From: Gallionella sp.
GTDB lineage: Bacteria > Pseudomonadota > Gammaproteobacteria > Burkholderiales > Gallionellaceae
Assembly: GCA_029850565.1 (NCBI GenBank)
Contig: JARCRR010000053.1
Span: 1-15,462 of the forward strand
Length of the DNA stretch: 15,462 nucleotides
Direction: 5' to 3'
The translations under genes and the position numbers were made by a program. Shown here piece by piece: positions 1 through 6,800 of this stretch; position 1 is the stretch's first letter, and the number at the start of each line of letters is the position of its first letter. Under the pieces are notes generated by a model. It was not told the origin of the DNA. It was given only the letters and a program-made list of their open reading frames with translations, and searched no databases.

Positions 1-141
1 GAGATGGTGATGCCGGGCGACAACGTCTCGATCACCGTGAACCTGATCAACCCGATCGCGATGGAAGAAGGTCTGCGCTTCGCTATCCGCGAAGGCGGTC
101 GTACCGTCGGTGCGGGTGTGGTTGCCAAGATCATCGAGTAA
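1..141 (+). CDS. tuf: Elongation factor Tu, C-terminal end (partial; start lies before the window)
   Basis: This is the last 46 codons of EF-Tu, the GTPase that carries aminoacyl-tRNA to the ribosomal A site. The reading frame is open from base 1. It contains the C-terminal beta-barrel (domain 3) signatures EMVMPGDNV, LINPIAMEEGLRFAIREGG and RTVGAGVVAKIIE, which end EF-Tu proteins. Two TAA stops stand in tandem (139-141 and 142-144), as is common in very highly expressed genes. A second tuf gene begins at 15329, so this organism carries two copies flanking the cluster. Only domain 3 is visible, so the GTPase domain cannot be checked here. The identification is secure from the C-terminal sequence and from the tRNA-Trp–secE context. 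Confidence 0.97.
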   Translation, partial: EMVMPGDNVSITVNLINPIAMEEGLRFAIREGGRTVGAGVVAKIIE

Positions 142-155
142 TAAGTGACGATGCT

Positions 156-178
156 GGCGGAGCGAGGTTCGCTCCGCC
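156..178 (+). terminator. Terminator-like hairpin after tuf
   Basis: A perfect 10-bp inverted repeat, GGCGGAGCGA (156-165) and TCGCTCCGCC (169-178), closes a 3-nt GGT loop 12 bases after the second tuf stop. The following bases (GTTGTCGTTTGT) are T-rich but interrupted, so termination is probably incomplete. It could also act as a 3'-end stabiliser or processing signal ahead of the tRNA. Confidence 0.6.
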
Positions 179-200
179 GTTGTCGTTTGTAGAGGTTAAT

Positions 201-276
201 AGGCCAGTAGCTCAATTGGTAGAGTATCGGTCTCCAAAACCGAGGGTTGGGGGTTCGAGACCCTCCTGGCCTGCCA
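201..276 (+). tRNA. trpT: tRNA-Trp (anticodon CCA)
   Basis: The 76-nt cloverleaf can be folded by hand. The acceptor arms AGGCCAG (201-207) and CTGGCCT (266-272) pair perfectly. The D-arm is GCTC (210-213) with GAGT (222-225), around the AATTGGTA loop. The anticodon stem TCGGT (227-231)/ACCGA (239-243) surrounds loop CTCCAAA with anticodon CCA at 234-236. The T-arm is GGGGG (249-253)/CCCTC (261-265) with loop TTCGAGA. The discriminator is G273, and the CCA end is encoded at 274-276. The loop sequences match E. coli tRNA-Trp closely. It sits between tuf and secE with no clear promoter of its own, so it is probably cut from a longer transcript. Confidence 0.98.
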
Positions 277-300
277 GTTAAAAAAGTAGAACGGACGTAC

Positions 301-648
301 ATGGCTGACAAGATCAAAATACTGGTTGCCCTGCTGCTTATCGCTGCGGGTGTGGTCGGTTACTACGCCTTGAGCGATAGTGCTGCGGTATTGCGTGTCC
401 TGATGGTGTTGTTCGGTGTGCTGGCTGCGGCCGGTGTGTTCTGGACGAGCACGATGGGTAAGCAGTTCTTTGGCTTTGCCAAGGATTCTGTCGCCGAGTC
501 CAAGCGTGTGGTGTGGCCGACTCGTAAAGAGACGATGCAGACCACGGGTGTGGTCGTCTTGTTTGCGGTGGTGATGTCCCTGTTCTTGTGGGCTGTTGAC
601 GCGAGTCTGATGGCAGTCGTGAATCTATTGATGGGACGGGGTGACTGA
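301..648 (+). CDS. secE: Preprotein translocase subunit SecE
   Basis: SecE is the clamp subunit of the SecYEG inner-membrane channel that exports unfolded proteins. The 115-aa product has three hydrophobic segments, roughly residues 5-24, 28-48 and 83-108, so it is the long three-helix form seen in E. coli (127 aa) rather than the single-helix form of many bacteria. The diagnostic motif ESKRVVWPTRKETMQTT lies at residues 66-82, in the conserved amphipathic helix before the last membrane helix. I chose ATG 301 because an upstream in-frame ATG at 247 would begin inside tRNA-Trp. Only a weak ribosome-binding site (ACGGA, ending 5 nt before the start) is visible. Its stop TGA overlaps the nusG ATG by one base (TGATG at 646-650), which implies coupled translation. 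Confidence 0.96.
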   Translation: MADKIKILVALLLIAAGVVGYYALSDSAAVLRVLMVLFGVLAAAGVFWTSTMGKQFFGFAKDSVAESKRVVWPTRKETMQTTGVVVLFAVVMSLFLWAVDASLMAVVNLLMGRGD

Positions 649-1181
649 TGGCTAAGCGTTGGTATGTGGTGCATACGTACTCGCAGTTCGAGAAGAGCGT
701 ACAGCGCGCTTTGCTGGAGCGTATTGAGCGTACCGGGGTGCAAGACCTGTTCGGTCAGATCCTGGTTCCGGTAGAAGAGGTCGTCGAGTTGAAGGCGGGT
801 CAGAAGACCATCAGCGAGCGCAAGTTCTTCCCGGGATATCTCTTGGTCGAGATGGAGATGACCGACGAGACTTGGCACTTGGTGAAGAACACACCCAAGG
901 TCACCGGCTTCCTCGGCGGTTCGGCCATGAAGCCGTCGCCGATCAGTCAAAAAGAAGTCGACAACATCATGCAGCAGATGCAGGCGGGTGTTGAGAAGCC
1001 GCGTCCCAAGGTGTTGTTCGAAGTGGGCGAGGCGGTACGCGTCAAAGAAGGTCCCTTTACCGACTTCAACGGTATGGTGGAAGACGTCAATTACGATAAG
1101 AGCAAGCTGCGGGTCTCGGTCACCATCTTTGGTCGATCCACACCTGTGGAACTGAATTTCGGGCAAGTCGAAAAAGCCTGA
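648..1181 (+). CDS. nusG: Transcription termination/antitermination factor NusG
   Basis: NusG binds the clamp of RNA polymerase, suppresses pausing, and links polymerase to Rho or to ribosomal protein S10. At 177 aa it is close to E. coli NusG (181 aa). The N-terminal NGN domain (about residues 1-115) opens with KRWYVVHTYSQFEKSV and includes ERKFFPGYLLVEMEM and TPKVTGFLGG. The C-terminal KOW domain (about 125-177) shows VGEAVRVKEGPFTDFNGMV and ends FGRSTPVELNFGQVEKA. The start is fixed by the 1-nt overlap with secE; the two genes form the usual secE–nusG pair. Nothing in the protein is truncated or unusual. Confidence 0.98.
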   Translation: MAKRWYVVHTYSQFEKSVQRALLERIERTGVQDLFGQILVPVEEVVELKAGQKTISERKFFPGYLLVEMEMTDETWHLVKNTPKVTGFLGGSAMKPSPISQKEVDNIMQQMQAGVEKPRPKVLFEVGEAVRVKEGPFTDFNGMVEDVNYDKSKLRVSVTIFGRSTPVELNFGQVEKA

Positions 1182-1189
1182 TGTTGAGC

Positions 1190-1204
1190 GCCGGATTTTC
1201 CGGC
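1190..1204 (+). other. Short hairpin after nusG
   Basis: GCCGGA (1190-1195) and TCCGGC (1199-1204) form a 6-bp perfect stem with a TTT loop, starting 9 bases after the nusG stop. No T-tract follows, so it is unlikely to be an intrinsic terminator. It may protect or delimit the secE–nusG mRNA. Confidence 0.45.
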
Positions 1205-1210
1205 ATGGCA

Positions 1211-1255
1211 AACGGGGAGTGTGTCGGAGCAGTTGCGATATACGTTTAACCCATT
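1211..1255 (+). promoter_or_regulatory. Candidate L1-binding mRNA structure upstream of rplK
   Basis: In E. coli, L1 represses translation of the L11–L1 operon by binding a structure just before rplK that mimics its 23S rRNA site. Here TGTGTCG (1220-1226) pairs with CGATATA (1236-1242) through Watson-Crick and G-U pairs, over a 9-nt loop. A purine-rich GGGGAG (1214-1219) flanks the 5' side, and CCC (1250-1252) can pair with GGG (1214-1216) to form a lower helix separated by an asymmetric internal loop. The general shape and position fit an L1 operator, but I could not align it to a reference structure. Confidence 0.35.
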
Positions 1256-1272
1256 AAGTAAGGAGTAGCAAC

Positions 1273-1707
1273 GTGGCAAAGAAGATCATCGGCTTTATCA
1301 AGCTGCAAGTGCCTGCGGGCAAAGCAAATCCAAGTCCTCCTATCGGCCCGGCGCTGGGTCAGCGCGGTCTGAACATCATGGAATTCTGCAAGGCGTTCAA
1401 CGCCCAGACTCAAGGCGTCGAGCCGGGTCTGCCGATTCCGGTGGTGATCACAGCGTTCGCGGACAAGAGCTTCACCTTCGTGATGAAGACGCCTCCGGCG
1501 ACCATCCTGATCAAGAAGGCTGCCGGCGTGCAAAAAGGCAGCAAGACACCGCATACCGACAAGGTCGGCAAGCTGACCCGCAAGCAAGCGGAAGATATCG
1601 CAAAAGCAAAACAACCTGACCTGACAGCGGCCGATCTGGATGCCGCCGTACGCACCATCGCCGGTAGCGCACGCAGCATGGGCATCACAGTGGAAGGGGT
1701 TAAATAA
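1273..1707 (+). CDS. rplK: Large-subunit ribosomal protein L11
   Basis: L11 binds the GTPase-associated region of 23S rRNA, forms the base of the L10–L12 stalk, and is needed for RelA activation. The 144-aa product compares with 142 aa in E. coli. The N-terminal domain has the proline-rich IKLQVPAGKANPSPPIGPALGQRG-type signature (residues 9 onward) and NIMEFCKAFN. The rRNA-binding C-terminal domain includes TPPATILIKKAAG and ends with IAGSARSMGITVEG. The start is GTG at 1273, preceded by a strong TAAGGAG ribosome-binding site (1259-1265) with 7-nt spacing; the protein begins MAKKIIGFIK as the family does. rplA follows after one base, so the two are cotranscribed and probably translationally coupled. 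Confidence 0.98.
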   Translation: MAKKIIGFIKLQVPAGKANPSPPIGPALGQRGLNIMEFCKAFNAQTQGVEPGLPIPVVITAFADKSFTFVMKTPPATILIKKAAGVQKGSKTPHTDKVGKLTRKQAEDIAKAKQPDLTAADLDAAVRTIAGSARSMGITVEGVK

Positions 1708-1708
1708 C

Positions 1709-2401
1709 ATGGCACTCTCTAAACGTTATAAGGCACTCGCTGCCAAGGTAGACCGTAACAAGCTGTACGCGCTGGACGAGGCGTTGAAGCTGGTCAAAGA
1801 GACTGCAAAAGCGAAGTTCGATGAGTCCATCGACGTTGCTGTGAATCTGGGTATCGATGCGAAGAAGTCCGATCAATTGGTGCGTGGCTCCGTCGTTCTG
1901 CCCAAGGGTACAGGCAAGACCATGCGCGTCGCTGTATTCGCGCAAGGTGCCAAGGCTGAAGAAGCCAAGGCGGCCGGTGCAGACATCGTTGGTTTCGACG
2001 ATCTGGCTGAAACCATCAAGGCTGGCAAGATGGACTTCGACGTGGTGATCGCCTCTCCTGATGCGATGCGTATCGTTGGTCAATTGGGTCAGATCCTTGG
2101 CCCACGCGGTTTGATGCCTAACCCCAAGGTCGGCACGGTGACTGCCGATGTGGCGGGCGCGGTGAAGAACGCCAAGGCCGGTCAAGTGCAATACCGTACC
2201 GACAAGAACGGCATCATCCAATGCACCATCGGTCGTGCCTCTTTCGCACCGGAAGCGCTGCGCGAGAACATGCTGGCTTTGATCGATGCGTTGAACAAAG
2301 CCAAGCCCGCAACTTCCAAAGGTGTGTACCTGAAGAAGGTGGCGATCTCCAGCACCATGGGTGTCGGTATCCGCGTCGAGCAGGCAAGTTTGGTGGCGTA
2401 A
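1709..2401 (+). CDS. rplA: Large-subunit ribosomal protein L1
   Basis: L1 forms the mobile L1 stalk that helps release deacylated tRNA from the E site, and in many bacteria it represses its own operon. The 230-aa product has family-standard landmarks: the N-terminus MALSKRYKALAAKVDR, the segment KGTGKTMRVAVFA, and the signature GQILGPRGLMPNPKVGTVT in the second half. ATG 1709 was chosen because it gives the canonical N-terminus; an upstream in-frame ATG at 1640 lies within rplK. The ribosome-binding site GGAAGGGG (1692-1699) is inside the last codons of rplK, which stops one base before this start. A terminator-like hairpin begins 12 bases after the stop. Confidence 0.98.
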   Translation: MALSKRYKALAAKVDRNKLYALDEALKLVKETAKAKFDESIDVAVNLGIDAKKSDQLVRGSVVLPKGTGKTMRVAVFAQGAKAEEAKAAGADIVGFDDLAETIKAGKMDFDVVIASPDAMRIVGQLGQILGPRGLMPNPKVGTVTADVAGAVKNAKAGQVQYRTDKNGIIQCTIGRASFAPEALRENMLALIDALNKAKPATSKGVYLKKVAISSTMGVGIRVEQASLVA

Positions 2402-2412
2402 TGTTTTGAATT

Positions 2413-2450
2413 TGGCGGCGAAGATTTTTCTTCGCTGCCATTTGTTCTTT
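2413..2450 (+). terminator. Terminator-like hairpin between rplA and rplJ
   Basis: TGGCGGCGAAGA (2413-2424) and TCTTCGCTGCCA (2429-2440) form a 12-bp stem with one G-U pair and a TTTT loop. The stem is followed directly by TTTGTTCTTT. The hairpin plus U-rich tail is a good intrinsic terminator or attenuator for the rplKA transcript. A promoter starts inside the tail, so rplJL can be transcribed separately. Confidence 0.7.
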
Positions 2451-2476
2451 GACTGCTGGCGGGATTGGCAGATTAT
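2449..2476 (+). promoter_or_regulatory. Predicted sigma70 promoter for rplJL
   Basis: A -35 box TTGACT (2449-2454, 5/6 to consensus) and a -10 box GATTAT (2471-2476, 4/6) are spaced by 16 bp. Initiation would fall near 2483, exactly where the conserved L10 leader sequence begins. This is the position expected by analogy with the separate rplJ promoter of E. coli. Confidence 0.6.
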
Positions 2477-2480
2477 CAAA

Positions 2481-2640
2481 GACCGTAGGTGTCGAAGGCG
2501 CAGTCAGCCGGAGATCTAATCGACGGAAGTTTCGTCGGCCCACGTAGATGGTGTGCCCGCGAGCAGGATGTATGTTTTTCCTGTCTTGAGGACGCGGTCG
2601 TTAATCTGGAATGTCACACTTGAGTGGGATATTCCTTAAT
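2481..2640 (+). promoter_or_regulatory. L10-type autoregulatory mRNA leader of rplJL
   Basis: In proteobacteria, the L10–L12 complex binds the 5' leader of rplJ mRNA and blocks its translation. The leader here carries the elements I recognise from this family: GACCGTAGGTG at 2481-2491 and CACGTAGATGGTG at 2541-2553. Between them is a clear hairpin, CGACGGA (2521-2527)/TTCGTCG (2531-2537). Further down are CAGGA (2564-2568)/TCCTG (2579-2583), and GGAAT (2608-2612)/ATTCC (2631-2635), which ends 11 bases before the ribosome-binding site. This last stem could sequester or present the start region. The call rests on position and motif memory, not on a covariance-model search. Confidence 0.75.
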
Positions 2641-2657
2641 CAAAATGGAGAAAGACT

Positions 2658-3152
2658 TTGAGTCTAAATCTGCAAGAAAAGCAAGCGGTCGTCGCTGAAG
2701 TCAGTGCCCAAGTGGCACAGGCTCAGACCATCGTATTGGCTGAGTATCGCGGCATCGCCGTTGCTGACATCACCAAATTGCGTGCGAATGCGCGTAACTC
2801 CGGTGTCTATGTCCGCGTGTTGAAGAACACGCTGGCACGTCGTGCGGTGCAGGGCACTCCGTTCGAAGCGTTGGCAGATAAGATGGTTGGTCCGTTGGTA
2901 TACGGTATCAGCGCTGATGCTGTCGCCGCCGCGAAAGTGGTGAACGAATTCGCCAAGACGAACGATAAGCTGGTGATCAAAGCAGGTGCTTACAACGGTA
3001 AGGTATTGGATGTGGCAGGTGTCTCGGCACTGGCTAACGTACCGACCAAAGAAGTGCTGCTGGCGCAACTGTGTGGTCTGTTGCAATCGCCCGTTTCCGG
3101 TCTGGCGCGCGTACTCGCAGCAGTGGCAGAGAAGCAAGCTGCTACCGCTTAA
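2658..3152 (+). CDS. rplJ: Large-subunit ribosomal protein L10
   Basis: L10 anchors L12 dimers to the ribosome and, with L12, represses its own mRNA. The 164-aa product (165 in E. coli) begins MSLNLQEKQAVVAEV and contains LAEYRGIAVADITKLR, VRVLKNTLARRAV and a C-terminal helical tail (LLQSPVSGLARVLAAVAEKQ) that binds L12 dimers. The start is an unusual TTG at 2658. It is supported by a GGAG ribosome-binding site at 2647-2650 with 7-nt spacing, by the family-typical N-terminus, and by the lack of a nearby ATG in frame. A weak start codon would help keep L10 below the multi-copy L12, which starts with ATG 33 bases after the rplJ stop. Confidence 0.97.
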   Translation: MSLNLQEKQAVVAEVSAQVAQAQTIVLAEYRGIAVADITKLRANARNSGVYVRVLKNTLARRAVQGTPFEALADKMVGPLVYGISADAVAAAKVVNEFAKTNDKLVIKAGAYNGKVLDVAGVSALANVPTKEVLLAQLCGLLQSPVSGLARVLAAVAEKQAATA

Positions 3153-3185
3153 TTTTTTACGAACTCTTAATTCAGGAAGAACAAA

Positions 3186-3566
3186 ATGGCATTTGATAAA
3201 GACGCATTTTTGGCATCATTGGACAGTATGTCCGTGTTGGAACTCAACGAGCTGGTGAAGGCGATCGAAGAGAAGTTCGGCGTATCCGCTGCTGCGATGG
3301 CCGCTCCTGCTGCTGGCGGCGCTGCTGCCGGTGGCGCTGCTGCCGCTGCTGAGCAAACCGAATTCACCGTGATCTTGAAGTCCGCTGGCGAAGCCAAGGT
3401 CAACGTGATCAAGGTGGTTCGTGCGATCACCGGTCTGGGCTTGAAAGAAGCCAAGGACTTGGTCGACGGCGCACCTAAGACAGTGAAAGAAGGCGTGAAC
3501 AAGGCTGACGCCGACTCCATCGCTAAGCAATTGATCGAAGCTGGCGCAACTGCTGAAATCAAGTAA
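3186..3566 (+). CDS. rplL: Large-subunit ribosomal protein L7/L12
   Basis: L12 is the multi-copy stalk protein that recruits and stimulates the translational GTPases EF-Tu, EF-G, IF2 and RF3. At 126 aa it is slightly longer than E. coli L12 (121 aa). The N-terminal dimerisation domain (about residues 1-36) is followed by an Ala/Gly-rich flexible hinge (about 37-56) and a C-terminal domain (about 57-126). That domain shows the GTPase-contact helix VIKVVRAITGLGLKEAKDLVDGAP and ends IAKQLIEAGATAEIK. AGGAAG (3174-3179) precedes the ATG by 6 nt. The hinge DNA contains a 15-nt direct repeat (3318-3347) that encodes two successive GAAAG/GAAAA-type blocks. Confidence 0.98.
   Translation: MAFDKDAFLASLDSMSVLELNELVKAIEEKFGVSAAAMAAPAAGGAAAGGAAAAAEQTEFTVILKSAGEAKVNVIKVVRAITGLGLKEAKDLVDGAPKTVKEGVNKADADSIAKQLIEAGATAEIK
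3318..3347 (+). repeat. 15-nt tandem repeat in the L12 hinge
   Basis: GGCGCTGCTGCCG occurs at 3318-3330 and again at 3333-3345, a period of exactly 15 nt or five codons. It lies in the Ala/Gly-rich hinge of L12, where length changes in whole units would be tolerated. Confidence 0.8.
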
Positions 3567-3580
3567 GCAGTTGTGTGTGT

Positions 3581-3611
3581 AAAAGGCTGACGGGTTACCC
3601 GTCAGCCTTTT
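3581..3611 (+). terminator. Strong hairpin / attenuator between rplL and rpoB
   Basis: AAAAGGCTGACGGG (3581-3594) and CCCGTCAGCCTTTT (3598-3611) form a perfect 14-bp stem with a TTA loop, 14 bases after the rplL stop. The T-run is only four bases and is then broken by GCCG, which favours partial termination over a full stop. An attenuator here is known in E. coli, where it makes RNA polymerase subunits less abundant than ribosomal proteins. The flanking A and T runs would also allow it to work from the other strand. Confidence 0.85.
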
Positions 3612-3813
3612 GCCGCTTCTGGAATTGAATGTGTTTTGTTGTGGTTGTCGGGATTAGAAAGCAAAGGTTAGCGAACGTTTGAAGCGTTCTTTGCCCCTTG
3701 TTGTTTGGTTCTGGTCGGACTGGGATGTTCGACCAAGCTGTAGATATTGATGCCAGTGTTCGTCGCAAGATGAAACCTTGCAAACTTTGTTTTCCAACTG
3801 TCGTGGAGATTTT
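3612..3813 (+). promoter_or_regulatory. Structured rpoB leader, no clear promoter
   Basis: This 202-nt segment between the attenuator and rpoB has no gene. GAACG (3673-3677)/CGTTC (3685-3689) is stacked on GCAAA (3661-3665)/TTTGC (3690-3694) with a 7-nt bulge. A second hairpin is GGTCGGAC (3713-3720)/GTTCGACC (3727-3734), 8 bp with one G-U pair. I searched for sigma70 boxes and found none with good spacing. E. coli has an RNase III cut in the equivalent spacer, and the hairpins here could play that part. The rpoB ribosome-binding site GGAG is at 3805-3808. Confidence 0.45.
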
Positions 3814-6800
3814 ATGAGTTACTCTTTCACCGAAAAAAAACGTATCCGCAAAAGCTTTGCAAAACGCAAAGGCGCTTTGCCCGTACCGTTCTTGTTGTCT
3901 ACACAGTTGGAGTCGTATAGCGCTTTCCTGCAAGCTTGGAACGTGCCTGAACAACGTAAGAACGAAGGCTTGCAAGCCGCCTTCAATTCGATCTTCCCGA
4001 TCGAGAGTCATAACAAGTTCGCCCGTTTGGACTTCGTCAGCTATCAACTGGGCATGCCCCCGTTCGATGTGCGCGAGTGCCAACAACGCGGCCTGACCTA
4101 TGCTTCCCCATTGCGCGCGCGCGTGCGTCTGACCATTCTGGATAAAGAAGCTTCCAAGCCGACAGTCAAGGAAGTGAAAGAGCAGGAAGTCTACATGGGC
4201 GAGATCCCATTGATGACCAACACAGGCTCTTTCGTCATCAACGGCACCGAGCGCGTCATCGTGTCTCAGTTGCACCGTTCACCCGGCGTGTTCTTCGAGC
4301 ATGACCGCGGCAAGACCCACGCCTCCGGCAAGCTGCTGTTCTCCGCTCGCGTGATCCCTTACCGCGGTTCCTGGTTGGACTTCGAATTCGACGCCAAGGA
4401 CTTCGTGTATTTCCGTATCGACCGTCGCCGCAAGTTGCCGGTGACCATCCTCCTGAAGTCGCTGGGTTATACACCCGAGCAGATCCTGGCGATGTTCTTC
4501 CAATTCGACACCTTCCACTTCGGTAAGAAGGGCATCCAGTTCGAAGTGGTCGCAGAGCGTCTGCGTGGTGAGATCGCACGCTTCGACATCGAAGCCAAGG
4601 GCAAACTCATCGTCGCTAAGGATAAGCGCATCACTGTGCGTCACATCCGCGAGATGCAGGAAGCGGGCCTGGACAAACTGACCGTTGCCGAAGATTTCTT
4701 GATGGGCCGTGTATTGGCACAGAACATCGTGGACAAAGACAGCGGCGAAATCATCGCCAATGCCAACGACGAAATCACTGAGACCTTGTTGGGCCAGTTG
4801 CAAGCAGCGGGCATCACCAAGATCAGCACCCTGTACACCAATGAATTGGATCAAGGCGCTTTCATCTCGCAAACATTGCGCACCGATGAAACGACTGACC
4901 AATGGACTGCGCGCGTGGCTATTTATCGCATGATGCGTCCCGGCGAGCCTCCTACCGAAGATGCGGTCGAAGCCTTGTTCGGCGGTCTGTTCTTCAGCGA
5001 AGAGCGTTATGACCTGTCCAGCGTGGGTCGTATGAAGTTCAACCGTCGTATCGGTCGTCCGGAGTTGACCGGTGCGGTCACCCTGTCCAACGAAGACATC
5101 GTGGAAGTCGTGAAGATATTGGTCGAGTTGCGTAATGGCCGCGGCGAGATCGACGACATTGATCACTTGGGTAACCGCCGTGTGCGTGCCGTGGGCGAAC
5201 TGGCAGAGAACCAGTTCCGCGTCGGTCTCGCTCGCGTCGAGCGCGCCGTGAAGGAACGCCTCGGCCAAGCCGAAGCAGACAACCTGATGCCGCATGATCT
5301 GATCAATGCCAAACCGATCTCGGCTGCAGTGAAGGAGTTCTTCGGTTCTTCCCAGTTGTCGCAGTTTATGGACCAGACCAACCCGTTGGCAGAAGTGACG
5401 CACAAGCGTCGTATCTCCGCACTGGGTCCGGGCGGTCTGACACGCGAACGCGCAGGCTTCGAAGTGCGCGACGTGCATCCGACTCACTACGGTCGCGTAT
5501 GTCCTATCGAGACACCGGAAGGTCCGAACATCGGCCTGATCAACTCCTTGGCTCTGTACGCACGTACCAACGAATACGGTTTCATCGAGACCCCTTATCG
5601 TAAAGTCTCCAAGAGCCGCGCGACTGATGACGTGAGTTACCTGTCGGCGATCGAGGAAGGCAACTTCACCATCGCCCAGGCGAACGCTGAATTGGACAAG
5701 AAGGGCCACTTCACCAACGACATCGTGTCTGCACGTCAGCACAACGAGTTCGTATTGGCCGAACCGGAAAACATCGAATACATGGACGTGGCACCTGCGC
5801 AGGTCGTGTCCGTCGCTGCATCGCTCATCCCGTTCTTGGAACACGATGACGCGAACCGTGCGTTGATGGGGGCCAACATGTCGCGTCAAGCTGTGCCCGT
5901 GTTGCGTGCCGAAAAGCCGCTGGTGGGTACTGGCATCGAGCGCACCGTTGCGGTCGACTCCGGTACGGCAGTGCAAGCATGGCGCGGTGGTCGTGTCGAT
6001 TACGTCGACTCCGCGCGTATCGTGGTGCGTGTGAACGACGACGAGACCGTGGCCGGCGAAGTCGGTGTGGACATCTACAACCTGACCAAGTACACCCGTT
6101 CCAACCAGAACACCAACATCAACCAGCGTCCGCTGGTGCGTATCGGCGACGTGATCGCTCGCGGCGACGTGGTGGCTGACGGTGCATCGACCGATATGGG
6201 CGAATTGGCATTGGGCCAGAACATGATGATCGCGTTCATGCCTTGGAACGGTTACAACTTCGAAGACTCGATCATGATCTCCGAGCGCGTGGTGGCGGAA
6301 GACCGTTTCACATCGATCCATATCGAAGAGCTGACGGTCATGGCACGTGATACCAAACTGGGTACGGAAGAAATCACGCGTGACATTCCCAACCTGTCCG
6401 AAGCGCAGATGGCGCGTCTGGACGAGTGCGGCATCGTGCACATCGGCGCGGAAGTCGGTGTGGGCGACGTGCTGGTCGGCAAGGTCACTCCCAAGGGCGA
6501 GACTCAACTGACACCGGAAGAGAAGTTGTTGCGCGCGATCTTCGGCGAGAAGGCTTCCGACGTGAAGGATACTTCGCTGCGCGTGAAAGCCGGTATCTCC
6601 GGTACCGTCATCGACGTGCAAGTGTTCACCCGCGAAGGTCTGCAACGCGACAAACGTGCGCAACAAATCATCGACGACGAACTGTCTCGCTACAAGAAAG
6701 ACTTGGCCGACCAGATGCGTATCGTCGAAGTGGATGCGTTCTCTCGTTTGGAAAAGATGTTGCACAACAAGGTGGCCAACGGCGGTCCCAAGAAGCTGGC

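Noticed and set aside
247..300. Upstream extension of secE to an ATG at 247
   Set aside because: It would start inside tRNA-Trp and add 18 residues not found in SecE; ATG 301 gives the normal N-terminus.
363..1211. A 282-codon open frame on the - strand across secE and nusG
   Set aside because: It overlaps two conserved + strand genes and its translation resembles no known protein family.
1640..1708. Upstream ATG for rplA at 1640
   Set aside because: It lies within rplK coding sequence, and the canonical L1 N-terminus begins at 1709.
3624..3664. Possible rpoB promoter (TTGAAT or TTGTTG with TAGAAA)
   Set aside because: The spacings are 25 and 14 bp, and no acceptable -10 box lies 16-18 bp from either -35 candidate.
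3778..3813. Upstream ATG for rpoB at 3778
   Set aside because: There is no ribosome-binding site before it. The 12 extra residues are atypical, and the GGAG at 3805-3808 is correctly placed for ATG 3814.
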